Part shown: one piece after another, positions 35,471-43,802 of the stretch
Position numbering within the stretch: position 1 is the first letter of the stretch
Layout: every line of letters starts with the position of its first letter
Source of the DNA: Bacillota bacterium
GTDB lineage: Bacteria > Bacillota > Clostridia > Lachnospirales > Lachnospiraceae
Reading direction: 5' to 3'
Length of the DNA: 64,000 nucleotides
Assembly (NCBI GenBank): GCA_023423335.1
Contig: JAFAFU010000063.1
Span: 101,828 to 165,827 of the forward strand
Translations under genes and position numbers: made by a program
The notes under the pieces: model-generated
Told to the model about the DNA's origin: nothing
Database searches by the model: none
The model's input: the letters and a program-made list of their open reading frames with translations, nothing else

Positions 35471-37162
35471 TTATAAGCTCGCAAAAAGATTTTTTCTATA
35501 AATATACCAATTTCCCATAATCATACCGTCTAATCCCTTATTGTTTTCAAACTCTATCAATGCCTCTCTCGGTGAATTAATAATTGGCTGATTCTTTATA
35601 TTAAAGGATGTGTTTACAATTAGCGGTACTCCCGTTATTTCATAAAATCTTTCTATCACATGATATAGCTTTTCATTGGTTTCTTTCGTTAAATACTGAG
35701 GTCTTGATGTTTTATCGATATGGGCAACTGCCGGAATTAAAGAGATCCATTCCTCCTTTATACTACATGTTTTCAGCATAAACTCCGACATATTTTCCGG
35801 GGTATCATCAATAAAAACATCTTTATAATACTTGTCCAATACAATCGGTGATAACGGTCTCCATAATTCTCTGTTTTTTGCGTTATTAACCTTATTAATA
35901 TTTTCCCTCCGGCAAGGGTTTGATAGAATACTTCTTGCCCCTAAAGCCCTTGGTCCAAATTCAAATCCATCTTGAAACCATGCCAAAACTTTATTATTAG
36001 CCAATAAATCAGCTACTTTGCGGGTAAACATCTCATCATCATCAATATATTCTGTATGAAAATTAGTATTCTTTAACATGATACTATAATCTGTATTACT
36101 GTATTTCTTACCTAAATATACATTGTTTATCCGATCAGGAACTTTCCTGTCAAACATACCTTTTTGTCTTGCAATTTCCAATGCGGCTCCCACACTGCAT
36201 CCCGCATCATTTGCAGCCGGATAAACAAAAATATTATCAAATACTTTCGCTCTGTCCAAAAAACCATTCGAGGTACAATTCAAAGCCACTCCCCCTGCCA
36301 TAACGAAATTCTGGCATTGAGTCACTTTTTTCAAATACTTTGCTAAGCCTAAAACAATATTGTCAAGCGTTGCTTGTACAGAGGCGGCGAAATTAACATA
36401 TGTCATAAGCTCAGCCGCGCTAATACCTTGAAATGGCGCTCTGTTATAGGGATAATTATTTTTCTTAAAATATTTCATGTATTTACTTCTGGTTTCATGG
36501 AAACTGTCTTCTTCAGTAATTTCTTCTACTTTGCTTATCAATTCACCTGTCTCTTCATCAAACTGTAATACACTTTCCTGATCAGGGATACCATATGGCG
36601 CCAGCCCCATAAATTTACCGGGGGCATCAAACCCTAATCCAATATAACCGGCTGCGGCGTCGTAAAATGCGCCTAAGGAATTGGCAATAGGGAAGGTCTT
36701 AATTATTTCAATATTTCCCATAGATGCCTTTGCCAAAGTAATTGATTCATTTTCTCCCTGGCCGTCTATAATCAAACAAGCTGCTTCATGAAACCCGCTC
36801 TGGTAAAACGCTGATGTCAAATGAGTCAAATGATGCTTTATATAACTGCACGATAATGGTTTCGTATATTGGAAAAGATTTCGTGGAAATATCGTATTCA
36901 TAATCTCATTTAGTTCATCTTCATTTGGTTTTCCCTGAACATGCTCCCAGCTGATAGCAATATGTTCAATATCATCCAGAGTAATATTCTGGCTGTCAAG
37001 ACAATATTTTATTGCATCATATGGTGCCTCACCATTCGCATATTTTCTTCTGCTAAATCTTTCTTGTTCAGCAGCTGCAACTATTTTATTATCTTTTAAA
37101 AGCGCAGCAGAGGAATTATGACAATCTGAACCAGGACTTCCTATGACACCTAAAATATACAT
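35471..37162 (-). CDS. NodU/CmcH-family O-carbamoyltransferase
   Basis: Transfers a carbamoyl group from carbamoyl phosphate to a hydroxyl, usually on a sugar or antibiotic. The 563-residue length is typical. The N-terminal Kae1/YrdC-like part has GSDCHNSSAALL, the metal-binding histidines in SYIKHHLTHLTSAFYQSGF, and IDGQGENES. The C-terminal part has WFQDGFEFGPRALGARSIL and RPLSPIVL. It faces the BtrH-like gene and is separated from it by a shared terminator. It marks the cluster product as carbamoylated. Start context is weak (no clear ribosome site). Confidence 0.93.
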   Translation of the reverse strand: MYILGVIGSPGSDCHNSSAALLKDNKIVAAAEQERFSRRKYANGEAPYDAIKYCLDSQNITLDDIEHIAISWEHVQGKPNEDELNEIMNTIFPRNLFQYTKPLSCSYIKHHLTHLTSAFYQSGFHEAACLIIDGQGENESITLAKASMGNIEIIKTFPIANSLGAFYDAAAGYIGLGFDAPGKFMGLAPYGIPDQESVLQFDEETGELISKVEEITEEDSFHETRSKYMKYFKKNNYPYNRAPFQGISAAELMTYVNFAASVQATLDNIVLGLAKYLKKVTQCQNFVMAGGVALNCTSNGFLDRAKVFDNIFVYPAANDAGCSVGAALEIARQKGMFDRKVPDRINNVYLGKKYSNTDYSIMLKNTNFHTEYIDDDEMFTRKVADLLANNKVLAWFQDGFEFGPRALGARSILSNPCRRENINKVNNAKNRELWRPLSPIVLDKYYKDVFIDDTPENMSEFMLKTCSIKEEWISLIPAVAHIDKTSRPQYLTKETNEKLYHVIERFYEITGVPLIVNTSFNIKNQPIINSPREALIEFENNKGLDGMIMGNWYIYRKNLFASL

Positions 37163-37556
37163 ACCGTTTACCCGTAAGTAATTTATGCAAATTACTTGCT
37201 TTCCCTTTCTTTTGTTATATATTAATATTATGGAGTACGTATTTCATTCGATATATTAATAAGCATAATCATTTCGTCTGAATTCTTCAAAATGAGAAGT
37301 TTCAAATTAATTAATCTATGTTACAATGTTAATATGATAAAGGATGAGACTTTTAACGGAACGTTTATCTGGGATCATAAATATCTGGTGTACATGGGAA
37401 TGAGAAAACTCTTGGAAAGGGTCATATCAGTTAACTATATTTTAGCAAAAACACTGGAAACTGTTCAATTAAAGACACATTTTATTATGTTAATTTACCA
37501 TAATTCATATTTTTTGTCAATATATAGAATTATTTGGATGCTTAACGGGAGGATGT
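37163..37556. other. Intergenic stretch
   Basis: AT-rich sequence upstream of both the carbamoyltransferase (minus) and the NUDIX gene (plus). A plus-strand frame includes IKDETFNGTFIWDHK near 37333, faintly like the start of a BrnT toxin, but it degenerates at once. No gene is called. Confidence 0.5.
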
Positions 37557-37991
37557 ATGCAAGGGTATAATTGTATCATGGTATATAGTCAGGATGGCAA
37601 AAAGATACTATTCTGCAAAAGAACAAAGGAGCCGTATAAGGGTTTATATAATCTGGTGGGCGGTAAGATAGAAAAAGAGGAAGATGGATATGAAGCGGCC
37701 TATCGGGAATTAAAGGAAGAGACCGGCATTGATCGATGCGATATTCAGCTTAATCATATGATGGACTTTACTTATTATAATCAAAACTGCTATGTGGAAG
37801 TATATGTGGGAAAGTTATTCTCGGAAATCATACTGCACGAAGAAGCACACCCTCTTGAGTGGTTGGATGTTAATGAGAATTTTTTTGATTCTGCCAGATT
37901 TGCAGGCGAAGGAAATATCGGACATATGGTCGAACAGGTGAATATTTACGGCATGGGGTATGGTATTCCTTGGGAAATTGCTGGAACGTGA
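37557..37991 (+). CDS. NUDIX hydrolase
   Basis: The 144-residue protein hydrolyses a nucleoside-diphosphate-linked substrate. The NUDIX box is GGKIEKEEDGYEAAYREL then KEETGI (about residues 38-60), with all key Glu residues. It starts after GGGAGG. Substrate cannot be assigned; 8-oxo-dGTP-type or nucleotide-sugar clean-up is typical. Its C-terminus overlaps the next frame. Confidence 0.9.
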   Translation: MQGYNCIMVYSQDGKKILFCKRTKEPYKGLYNLVGGKIEKEEDGYEAAYRELKEETGIDRCDIQLNHMMDFTYYNQNCYVEVYVGKLFSEIILHEEAHPLEWLDVNENFFDSARFAGEGNIGHMVEQVNIYGMGYGIPWEIAGT

Positions 37992-38241
37992 AACCCGCGA
38001 TAAAATTATTGATATTATCAAAGAATGTAAAATGCTTGACTTAAAAGCCGCTGAAAGCATCAAACAAGCAATAAATCAATATAACCAATCGGAATTGGTT
38101 GTATCCGATAAACGTACTATCGCCGTAATTGACGTAAATGGGATGGTTCAAAATCCCACCTATCTGCGCCGGGCAAAAGGGCTTGTCAAGAATGACCGTG
38201 CTCAATGGGTAAATGAAAAAACCATACAATTAAAAGAGTAG
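37960..38241 (+). CDS. Hypothetical protein with VNGMVQNPTYLRRAKGLV motif, possibly truncated
   Basis: A 93-residue frame overlaps the NUDIX end by 32 bases. The first part is helical (ETRDKIIDIIKECKMLDLKAAE); the second reads IAVIDVNGMVQNPTYLRRAK and GLVKNDRAQWVNEKTIQL. The motif looks conserved and faintly resembles RRXRR-type N-termini, but I cannot name a family. The start (37960 or TTG 37978) has no convincing ribosome site, so this may be the tail of a larger gene fused here by a deletion. Confidence 0.5.
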   Translation: MVFLGKLLERETRDKIIDIIKECKMLDLKAAESIKQAINQYNQSELVVSDKRTIAVIDVNGMVQNPTYLRRAKGLVKNDRAQWVNEKTIQLKE

Positions 38242-38355
38242 TTGCGTATTGAAGAAAGTCGATTTGCTCAAGTTCTGCGTTGCAGAATTGGCAGTCGGCT
38301 TCTTTGCATTTTCATGGATATTAAGACAGCATAGTGATTTGCTGAATTTATTTGG

Positions 38356-38409
38356 TGATGCACTAAAATGTGTGGTAACATAAATATGACCACACATTTT
38401 AGTGCATCA
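38356..38409. repeat. 21-bp perfect inverted repeat upstream of the AraC/GyrI gene
   Basis: TGATGCACTAAAATGTGTGGT (left arm 38356-38376, 21 bases) is repeated in inverse at 38389-38409 around a 12-base loop. There is no T-run. It could be an operator for the downstream regulator, a factor-independent terminator remnant, or the footprint of a small palindromic element. Confidence 0.8.
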
Positions 38410-38469
38410 AATGAGGAGAAATAGAAATACATATTCCGTTATACTAATATTTAAAAGAAAGGTATACAT

Positions 38470-39420
38470 ATGGATTGGCTTGAAAGAATGAATGGAGCTT
38501 TAAAGTATATCGAAGATAATTTAACTGATGAAATTTATTTTGATAAAGTGGCCAGAATAGCATGCTGTTCAACTTATCATTTTCAGCGCATGTTTTCTTT
38601 TATAACCGGGATTCCTCTATCCGAGTACATCCGCCGGAGAAGACTTACTCTTGCGGCATTTGAATTACAAAGCAGCGACATCCGCATTATCGAGCTTGCA
38701 GGTAAGTATGGGTACGATTCACCTAATTCTTTTACACGGGCATTTGAAAAGCTTCATGGGATTACACCTACATCGGCGCGCAATGCAGGTGTACATCTGA
38801 AAGCTTTTCCGCGGATTTCTTTTCATATCACGATTAAAGGAGATATGGAAATGGATTATAGAATTGAACAGCGCCCGGCTTTTTCGGTTTTTGGAAAAGC
38901 AGCGATAGTAGATATAACCGACGATGAATGTTATAAACAAATTCCAGAGTTCTGGCTTAAATCTATTCATGACGGAACTATGGAGTGTATCCTTAAGATA
39001 GCTTCCGGAGGCGACAAGGCTACAGTAAAAGGGGATATCTATGGCAGCGATAGAATGCTACTGAATGCGGTGATGTATGAGCACAATAGCGATACGGGTA
39101 CTTTCCGGTACATGGTATGCCAGAACATTCCACAATCCGGTGTCCCTGATGAGTTTGAAATATTGCAAGTACCTTCCATGACATGGGCCATTTTCCCGAC
39201 GGAAAGGCATCCTGTTGAACAAACAACAGAAAAAATCCAATCTATCTGGAAACGCATTTACTCAGAATGGTTTCCTACGTCCAGTTATGTACATGTTGAT
39301 GATGCCCCGGATTGTGAGATGTACTATCATGCAGAAAATGGTCTGTTTATAGCAGAAGCTTGGATACCCGTTAAAAAAATCCTTATCAATGATCAAAAAG
39401 CCAAAATAAATCTATATTGA
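38470..39420 (+). CDS. AraC-family regulator with GyrI-like effector domain
   Basis: The 316-residue protein has an N-terminal double helix-turn-helix AraC domain (residues 1-110; FDKVARIACCSTYHFQRMF and IIELAGKYGYDSPNSFTRAF). A C-terminal GyrI/Rob-type ligand-binding domain follows (about 130-310, RIEQRPAFSVFGKAA). This layout is that of Rob- and SoxS-like or BmrR-like multidrug sensors. The secreted hydrolase gene starts 57 bases later and may be its target. Confidence 0.92.
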   Translation: MDWLERMNGALKYIEDNLTDEIYFDKVARIACCSTYHFQRMFSFITGIPLSEYIRRRRLTLAAFELQSSDIRIIELAGKYGYDSPNSFTRAFEKLHGITPTSARNAGVHLKAFPRISFHITIKGDMEMDYRIEQRPAFSVFGKAAIVDITDDECYKQIPEFWLKSIHDGTMECILKIASGGDKATVKGDIYGSDRMLLNAVMYEHNSDTGTFRYMVCQNIPQSGVPDEFEILQVPSMTWAIFPTERHPVEQTTEKIQSIWKRIYSEWFPTSSYVHVDDAPDCEMYYHAENGLFIAEAWIPVKKILINDQKAKINLY

Positions 39421-39477
39421 AGGATAGTGAATGCCCTGATAAAAGAGCAGAACTAACCAGGAAAGAGAGGTTTCAGT

Positions 39478-40548
39478 ATGAATAAAAAACGATTTATAGT
39501 GTGTGTCCTTGCGCTGCTGGTTATCAGCATATCTGCTCCCGCACAGGCATGTACCATTTTTATGGCAGAGACGGAGAACAGTGTATTGACAGGAAATAAT
39601 GAAGATTGGCTGTACAGCTTTTCTACCTCCATGAAGATTATAGCACCGGACGGAAATAATTATGGGCGTATCTGTTTCTATCTTGAAACTTATATGCAGG
39701 GAGGAATGAATGAGCATGGCCTGTTTTATGATGGTGCGGCGTGTCCGAAGACGGAATTGCCGCCGTACGATGACAGCAAAGGGGAGATGGATCATCAGTT
39801 TGGGGATATAGCGCTTTCAAAATGCTCTAATGTTGCAGAAGTAGTGGAATTATTTGAAACCTACAATTTTCCTGACTTTTACCATCAGCTTCTCTTCGTC
39901 GATGCCTCAGGTGAATCGGCGGTCTTAACATGGGTGGACGGAGAATTCCGTGTTATCTACCGGGAGGATAAATCCTATCAGTTAATTTCAAATTTTTATC
40001 TTACTAATCCGTCTCTTGGTGGTTATCCCTGCCGTCGTTTTAGCACAGCGGAAAAGCTTTTAGAGGAAAACACATCCTCCATCTCTTTGTTTCGCGAGAT
40101 TTTAGATGCTACAAAACAGAGTTGGGGCAGTGGCGGTACCTTGTATTCTAATATCCATGATTTAACGAATAAGGATGTTTATATCTTTCAAAGGGGCAGG
40201 ATGGATGCGGCCCACAAAATAAATCTGACACAACAGCTTGTTGCTATGGAAGAAGGGCAGATAGAAGCATATTCCATCGAAGACCTTACATTTGACACAT
40301 TAGTTACTGACACAGATATTAATACAGATATTGTGGAAGAGGCCCAACCGACCGACAAGCTTGAACCCGAAGCAGTTGAAACCTCAGGGGCAGAGGCAGC
40401 CACAGGAGATCAGGAATCCGTTCCGATATTTACGGAAGAATCCGAACAGAAAAGTAATATGGATTGGATTGTTTATCTGATTATGGTTATGGCTGCAGCA
40501 ATAATAGTTCTTTTACTTTTTGTTATATATAAGCGGAAAAAAACATGA
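39478..40548 (+). CDS. Secreted, membrane-anchored Ntn-hydrolase (C45/choloylglycine-hydrolase type amidase)
   Basis: The 356-residue protein has a signal peptide whose cleavage after APAQA would expose Cys25 in CTIFMAETE as the N-terminal nucleophile of a linear-amide Ntn-hydrolase. The GNNEDW motif that follows matches the GxNxDW pattern of C45/isopenicillin acyltransferase-like enzymes. After the catalytic part comes an acidic linker (about residues 270-315) and a single C-terminal membrane helix with an RKK tail. It would act outside the cell, anchored to the membrane, on an amide such as an N-acyl amino acid or peptide. Confidence 0.82.
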   Translation: MNKKRFIVCVLALLVISISAPAQACTIFMAETENSVLTGNNEDWLYSFSTSMKIIAPDGNNYGRICFYLETYMQGGMNEHGLFYDGAACPKTELPPYDDSKGEMDHQFGDIALSKCSNVAEVVELFETYNFPDFYHQLLFVDASGESAVLTWVDGEFRVIYREDKSYQLISNFYLTNPSLGGYPCRRFSTAEKLLEENTSSISLFREILDATKQSWGSGGTLYSNIHDLTNKDVYIFQRGRMDAAHKINLTQQLVAMEEGQIEAYSIEDLTFDTLVTDTDINTDIVEEAQPTDKLEPEAVETSGAEAATGDQESVPIFTEESEQKSNMDWIVYLIMVMAAAIIVLLLFVIYKRKKT

Positions 40549-40688
40549 TATATATTGTTAAATTGCGGTAGTGTGAATGAAATTCATGTCTCGATTCTGT
40601 AAATAATACAATTCTTTCTGTATTTTAGCAATCAATTTGCTCTAAAGTTGTGATAAGCTCCTTTATAGATAAGAAAGGGGGACTTTTC

Positions 40689-41696
40689 ATGAATAAAAAA
40701 AGTATAACTTATTTTTTGTATTTAATGCTATTGATCAGCGTAATTAGTGTCGGCTGCTCAAAAAGGGGTACAGAAACAGCTGAGACGGGTACACAAGAGG
40801 ATGAAGCAGAAGTGCAGGAAGATTCTACAGCAGATCCTACACCAGCTGAAACGAAAGAAACGGGTGAAATACCGGTTGAAGAACCGGTAAGTGAAGAAGA
40901 TGCTTCTCCATGGACCTTATTATCAGAAACGAGCGTAACTACTTCAGTCTTTTTTGCAGGATTTTTGAATGAATCTGTTGGTGTAACGGTCGGCTATGCC
41001 GGAGCAGTCAGTTATACATCGGATGGTGGTAAGAACTGGTCAGAGAGCAGTAATGTTTCTGCCTGCCGGTATGGTTTGGATTTTTATGACGAATCGTTTC
41101 TTGTTTCCTGCGGAAACAGCGGTGTTAATATACTTTCCGGAGACAAAGGAGAAAGCTGGACCTATCTGGGAGAGTTTCCTTTGAAGAGCAGTGATGCCTA
41201 CAATAAATTCTTATCCGTAATAGATCATGAAAATATTTATATCGGAGCACCCAAGGCACTGGGGGTAACGAATGACGGCGGAAAAACGTGGCAGGAAATT
41301 GAAGTGCCGGAGGAATGTACAAAAATAGCGGGTATGTTTTTTCTGACACCTGAAATTGGGTATTTATTGGATACGGATGGTACTTTATTCAAAACGGTCG
41401 ATTCCTGTGAAACCTGGACGACACAAACAATAGATCTATCAGGAGAGAGCATTAATCAACGTCCTATGCCTTCAGCAGCAATTAATTTTCAGGACGAAAA
41501 TAACGGAATAATTGTTTACGCATCGAAGACCTATAAACTCTTATGTTTAAAAACAGAAGACGGCGGTAGCACATGGGAGTCTGTAGAAATGCCTAAGACG
41601 TCTGCCCTGACCCCTTATTTATCAAGAGACGGTCAGTTTCTCACTCTTTCTGCTGTTACGAAAAAAATCAGTTTATATAAATTAGAGGATAAATAA
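40689..41696 (+). CDS. Lipoprotein with BNR/Ycf48-like beta-propeller
   Basis: The start at 40689 follows AAAGGGGG. A lipoprotein signal ends in SVISVGC (Cys about residue 23). An acidic, threonine- and proline-rich linker of about 55 residues follows. The propeller has repeated Asp-box motifs: TSDGGKNWSES, GDKGESWTYLG, TNDGGKTWQE, VDSCETWTT and TEDGGSTWES. Such surface propellers bind ligands or help assembly; the ligand is unknown. It probably forms a separate unit from the preceding amidase gene, with 140 AT-rich bases between. Confidence 0.85.
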   Translation: MNKKSITYFLYLMLLISVISVGCSKRGTETAETGTQEDEAEVQEDSTADPTPAETKETGEIPVEEPVSEEDASPWTLLSETSVTTSVFFAGFLNESVGVTVGYAGAVSYTSDGGKNWSESSNVSACRYGLDFYDESFLVSCGNSGVNILSGDKGESWTYLGEFPLKSSDAYNKFLSVIDHENIYIGAPKALGVTNDGGKTWQEIEVPEECTKIAGMFFLTPEIGYLLDTDGTLFKTVDSCETWTTQTIDLSGESINQRPMPSAAINFQDENNGIIVYASKTYKLLCLKTEDGGSTWESVEMPKTSALTPYLSRDGQFLTLSAVTKKISLYKLEDK

Positions 41697-41817
41697 GGTT
41701 ATATAAATATATACGCATAAATATCCAACGCTATATCTTTATATTTATTTGTGGTATTACTTAATAAACAGCTATGGATAATTTATATTGTTGGTCCTTT
41801 AAGAAAGAGTGGATACA

Positions 41818-42336
41818 ATGAATGCATTTCTGACCGTAATACCACTTATAGTTATAAGGTTCGGGCTTCTTAGCATATTAGACAAAGAAGCGTTAAAGCG
41901 TGCGGCCTTCTTCGCTCCACTGATTGGAAAAGAAAAAGCGGCGTACTGGTTTTATCAGATTTCAAACATTGTGATTTTTGTATATCTGTGTTTCCTCAAG
42001 ATTACGATTGATCCGTACTGGCTTTATACGGGTTTGGTGATATATGGATTAGGAGCCCTGTTTTGTCTTATGTCCGTATCAAATTTTGCAAAACCTGCGG
42101 AGAATGGTATCAATCTTAAAGGATGCTACCGGTTTTCCCGCAATCCGATGTATGTGGCATATTTTATTTATTTTTTAGGTTGTGTGCTGCTTACTCAGTC
42201 GTTGATATTGCTTGCAATCCTGTCAGTTTTTCAAATATCGGCGCATTGGATTATCCTATCGGAAGAAAGATGGTGCGTAAAGAAATTTGGAGAAGAGTAT
42301 ATAAATTATATGAATAAAGTAAGGCGTTATATTTAG
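41818..42336 (+). CDS. Isoprenylcysteine carboxyl methyltransferase (ICMT)-like membrane protein
   Basis: The 172-residue protein has about four membrane helices and the PEMT/ICMT signature: FSRNPMYVAYFIYFLG (about residues 108-123), then SEERWCVKKFGEEYINYMNKVRRY, which binds S-adenosylmethionine. Bacterial members methylate lipids or unknown acceptors. The start at 41818 follows AAGAAAGAG. The substrate cannot be inferred from the neighbours. Confidence 0.85.
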   Translation: MNAFLTVIPLIVIRFGLLSILDKEALKRAAFFAPLIGKEKAAYWFYQISNIVIFVYLCFLKITIDPYWLYTGLVIYGLGALFCLMSVSNFAKPAENGINLKGCYRFSRNPMYVAYFIYFLGCVLLTQSLILLAILSVFQISAHWIILSEERWCVKKFGEEYINYMNKVRRYI

Positions 42337-42356
42337 AAGTTTGTCTACAACCTGAA

Positions 42357-42410
42357 GGCTATATAAATAAAAACTTCAACTTTACCGTTGAAGTTTTTAT
42401 TTATATAGCC
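42357..42410. terminator. 24-bp bidirectional terminator
   Basis: A perfect 24-bp stem (42357-42380 with 42387-42410, 6-nt loop TTTACC) includes AAAAACTTCAAC/GTTGAAGTTTTT. It serves the converging ICMT-like and AraC genes. The stop codon of the AraC gene lies inside the stem. Confidence 0.9.
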
Positions 42411-43302
42411 ATGTATGTATTTCACGATATTTTGAAGGAGACATCCCTGTTACCTTCTTAAAAGCACGAATGAAATGTGAGGTATTGATATACCCTACTC
42501 GAAACATGATTTCGGAAATTTGAAGGGCGGTATCTTTTAACATTGCCATAGCTAAATGAATTCGGAGCTGAATGAGATAGTTCATGATCGTATGGCCGGT
42601 TGCTTCTTTAAAATATTCATTCAGGGAGGTTCTATTGATATTGAATTTTTCTGTTATTTGAGAGAGCTGTATCTTTTCCTGATAATGATTCATTAAGTAC
42701 ATGATAATCTCATTTATGCTTTTATAGTTCTCTGCAATGGTAATTGCTTCATTGGTTAATGGTTCCACAAAGATACGATCTATAATCAATAATAATTCTA
42801 ATAAAAAGGATCTTGTACGACAGGGCCAATACCAATCTCTCTGATCTGATAATTCTTTATGGATCTGATGCAAAATTACTTCAATTCGGTTAGCAATCCC
42901 CGCGTTAATATTCATGATTCCTTTATATCGGGGGAAACGCCTGGTAAATGCATTTAGCCAGGCAGCCTCTTGCGGATCTCCCTCTAAATACACCTTTGGT
43001 TTGAGCCTGATCGAATGATAATCATAGGAAGGGTTGAGGAATTCAGGATGATAGATTAGCTCAACTGTCTCAAATCTTTGAGAGGAGTGGATTTTTATAG
43101 TTTCTGTTTCATTCACACAGCATAGGGCTGGTGCTATAAAAGGTAAAAATCCTTCCGGCGTTTCAACCATACCCGAGCCTTTTGAGATAAGAATGAGTCG
43201 AAACCGGTCATCGATATTTTCATCACAATACTTTGATTCTCTGATTATTATTGGAGCTTCAAAACCTACATAGAAGTTAACCCCCATTGTTGAATATTTC
43301 AT
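42397..43302 (-). CDS. AraC-family transcription regulator
   Basis: The 301-residue protein has a cupin-like N-terminal sensing half and a C-terminal AraC domain. Two helix-turn-helix units are visible (IQLSQITEKFNINRTSLNEYF and ISEIMFRVGYINTSHFIRAF, about residues 205-290) with the ending KKVTGMSPSKYR. It is divergent from the sulfur genes. Its 5' leader carries a hairpin nearly identical to that in front of the PLP enzyme gene, so the two may be linked in regulation. Confidence 0.92.
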   Translation of the reverse strand: MKYSTMGVNFYVGFEAPIIIRESKYCDENIDDRFRLILISKGSGMVETPEGFLPFIAPALCCVNETETIKIHSSQRFETVELIYHPEFLNPSYDYHSIRLKPKVYLEGDPQEAAWLNAFTRRFPRYKGIMNINAGIANRIEVILHQIHKELSDQRDWYWPCRTRSFLLELLLIIDRIFVEPLTNEAITIAENYKSINEIIMYLMNHYQEKIQLSQITEKFNINRTSLNEYFKEATGHTIMNYLIQLRIHLAMAMLKDTALQISEIMFRVGYINTSHFIRAFKKVTGMSPSKYREIHTWLYK

Positions 43303-43310
43303 ATAAATCC

Positions 43311-43346
43311 TCCATACTGCCGATGCCCGTGAATTTGGACGTCAGC
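43311..43346 (-). promoter_or_regulatory. Hairpin with ribosome site before the AraC gene
   Basis: On the minus strand GCTGACGTCC pairs with GGGCATCGGC (43319-43346) and is followed by AGTATGGAGG and the ATG. The sequence and fold match 43761-43788 on the plus strand, including paired changes within the stem. Confidence 0.7.
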
Positions 43347-43671
43347 ACGATATTATCTCCATTGATATACGAAAAGGTCTATTTTCTATTCACATATGCA
43401 TCTCTTTATGTTTCAATTCAATATATTTCCAGTAAAATGATAGCGCATTGCTATTTAATTGTCAAGAAACTGAGTGCGGCATAGTTCTGCACAAAATCAG
43501 CGATCACTTAACGGCATTAAAGTCAACATAGATATTGACAAAAGCAAGCAGAACGAATAAGATATAAAACATATTAAAAATATATGAAATATATGAGACG
43601 TTTTTGCGGAAAGTGATCTCGGGAATACTCTTCGCAAACAGCGCTCATGTGCTTTTTGTTTAGGTTTTGTA
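43347..43671. other. Divergent intergenic region
   Basis: Must hold the promoters of the AraC and PLP genes. TTGACA occurs at 43535 with TATAAA 22 bases later, a poor spacing. A plus-strand start-less frame ends RFCMPLKRQHGG then TAG at 43698-43700, resembling the end of the GH11 leader peptides. Confidence 0.45.
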
Positions 43672-43801
43672 TGCCGCTGAAGCGGCAGCATGGAGGTTAG
43701 TGTGAAAAATCGAGATTTTTCCCAAAGTGAATTATAAATAATTTACTTTGCAAATATTGTGCTGACACCCAAATTCACGGGTATCGGCAGATGGAGGTTA
43801 A
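43672..43801 (+). promoter_or_regulatory. Multi-hairpin leader with short reading frame before the PLP enzyme gene
   Basis: In order: TGCCGCT/AGCGGCA hairpin (43672-43687); GGAGGTTAGT then GTG 43702 of an 11-codon frame VKNRDFSQSEL; GAAAAATC/GATTTTTC hairpin (43704-43721); CAAAGTGAATTA/TAATTTACTTTG hairpin (43723-43750); GCTGACACCC/GGGTATCGGC hairpin (43761-43788); then GATGGAGGTTAAC and ATG 43803. The last three hairpins and the short frame copy the plan of the GH11 leaders. Confidence 0.7.
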
Positions 43802-43802
43802 C

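Noticed and set aside
37292..37570. 92-codon plus-strand frame with FNGTFIWDHK, faintly like a BrnT toxin N-terminus
   Set aside because: Similarity ends after ~15 residues, no ribosome site, no BrnA partner, and it overlaps the NUDIX start.
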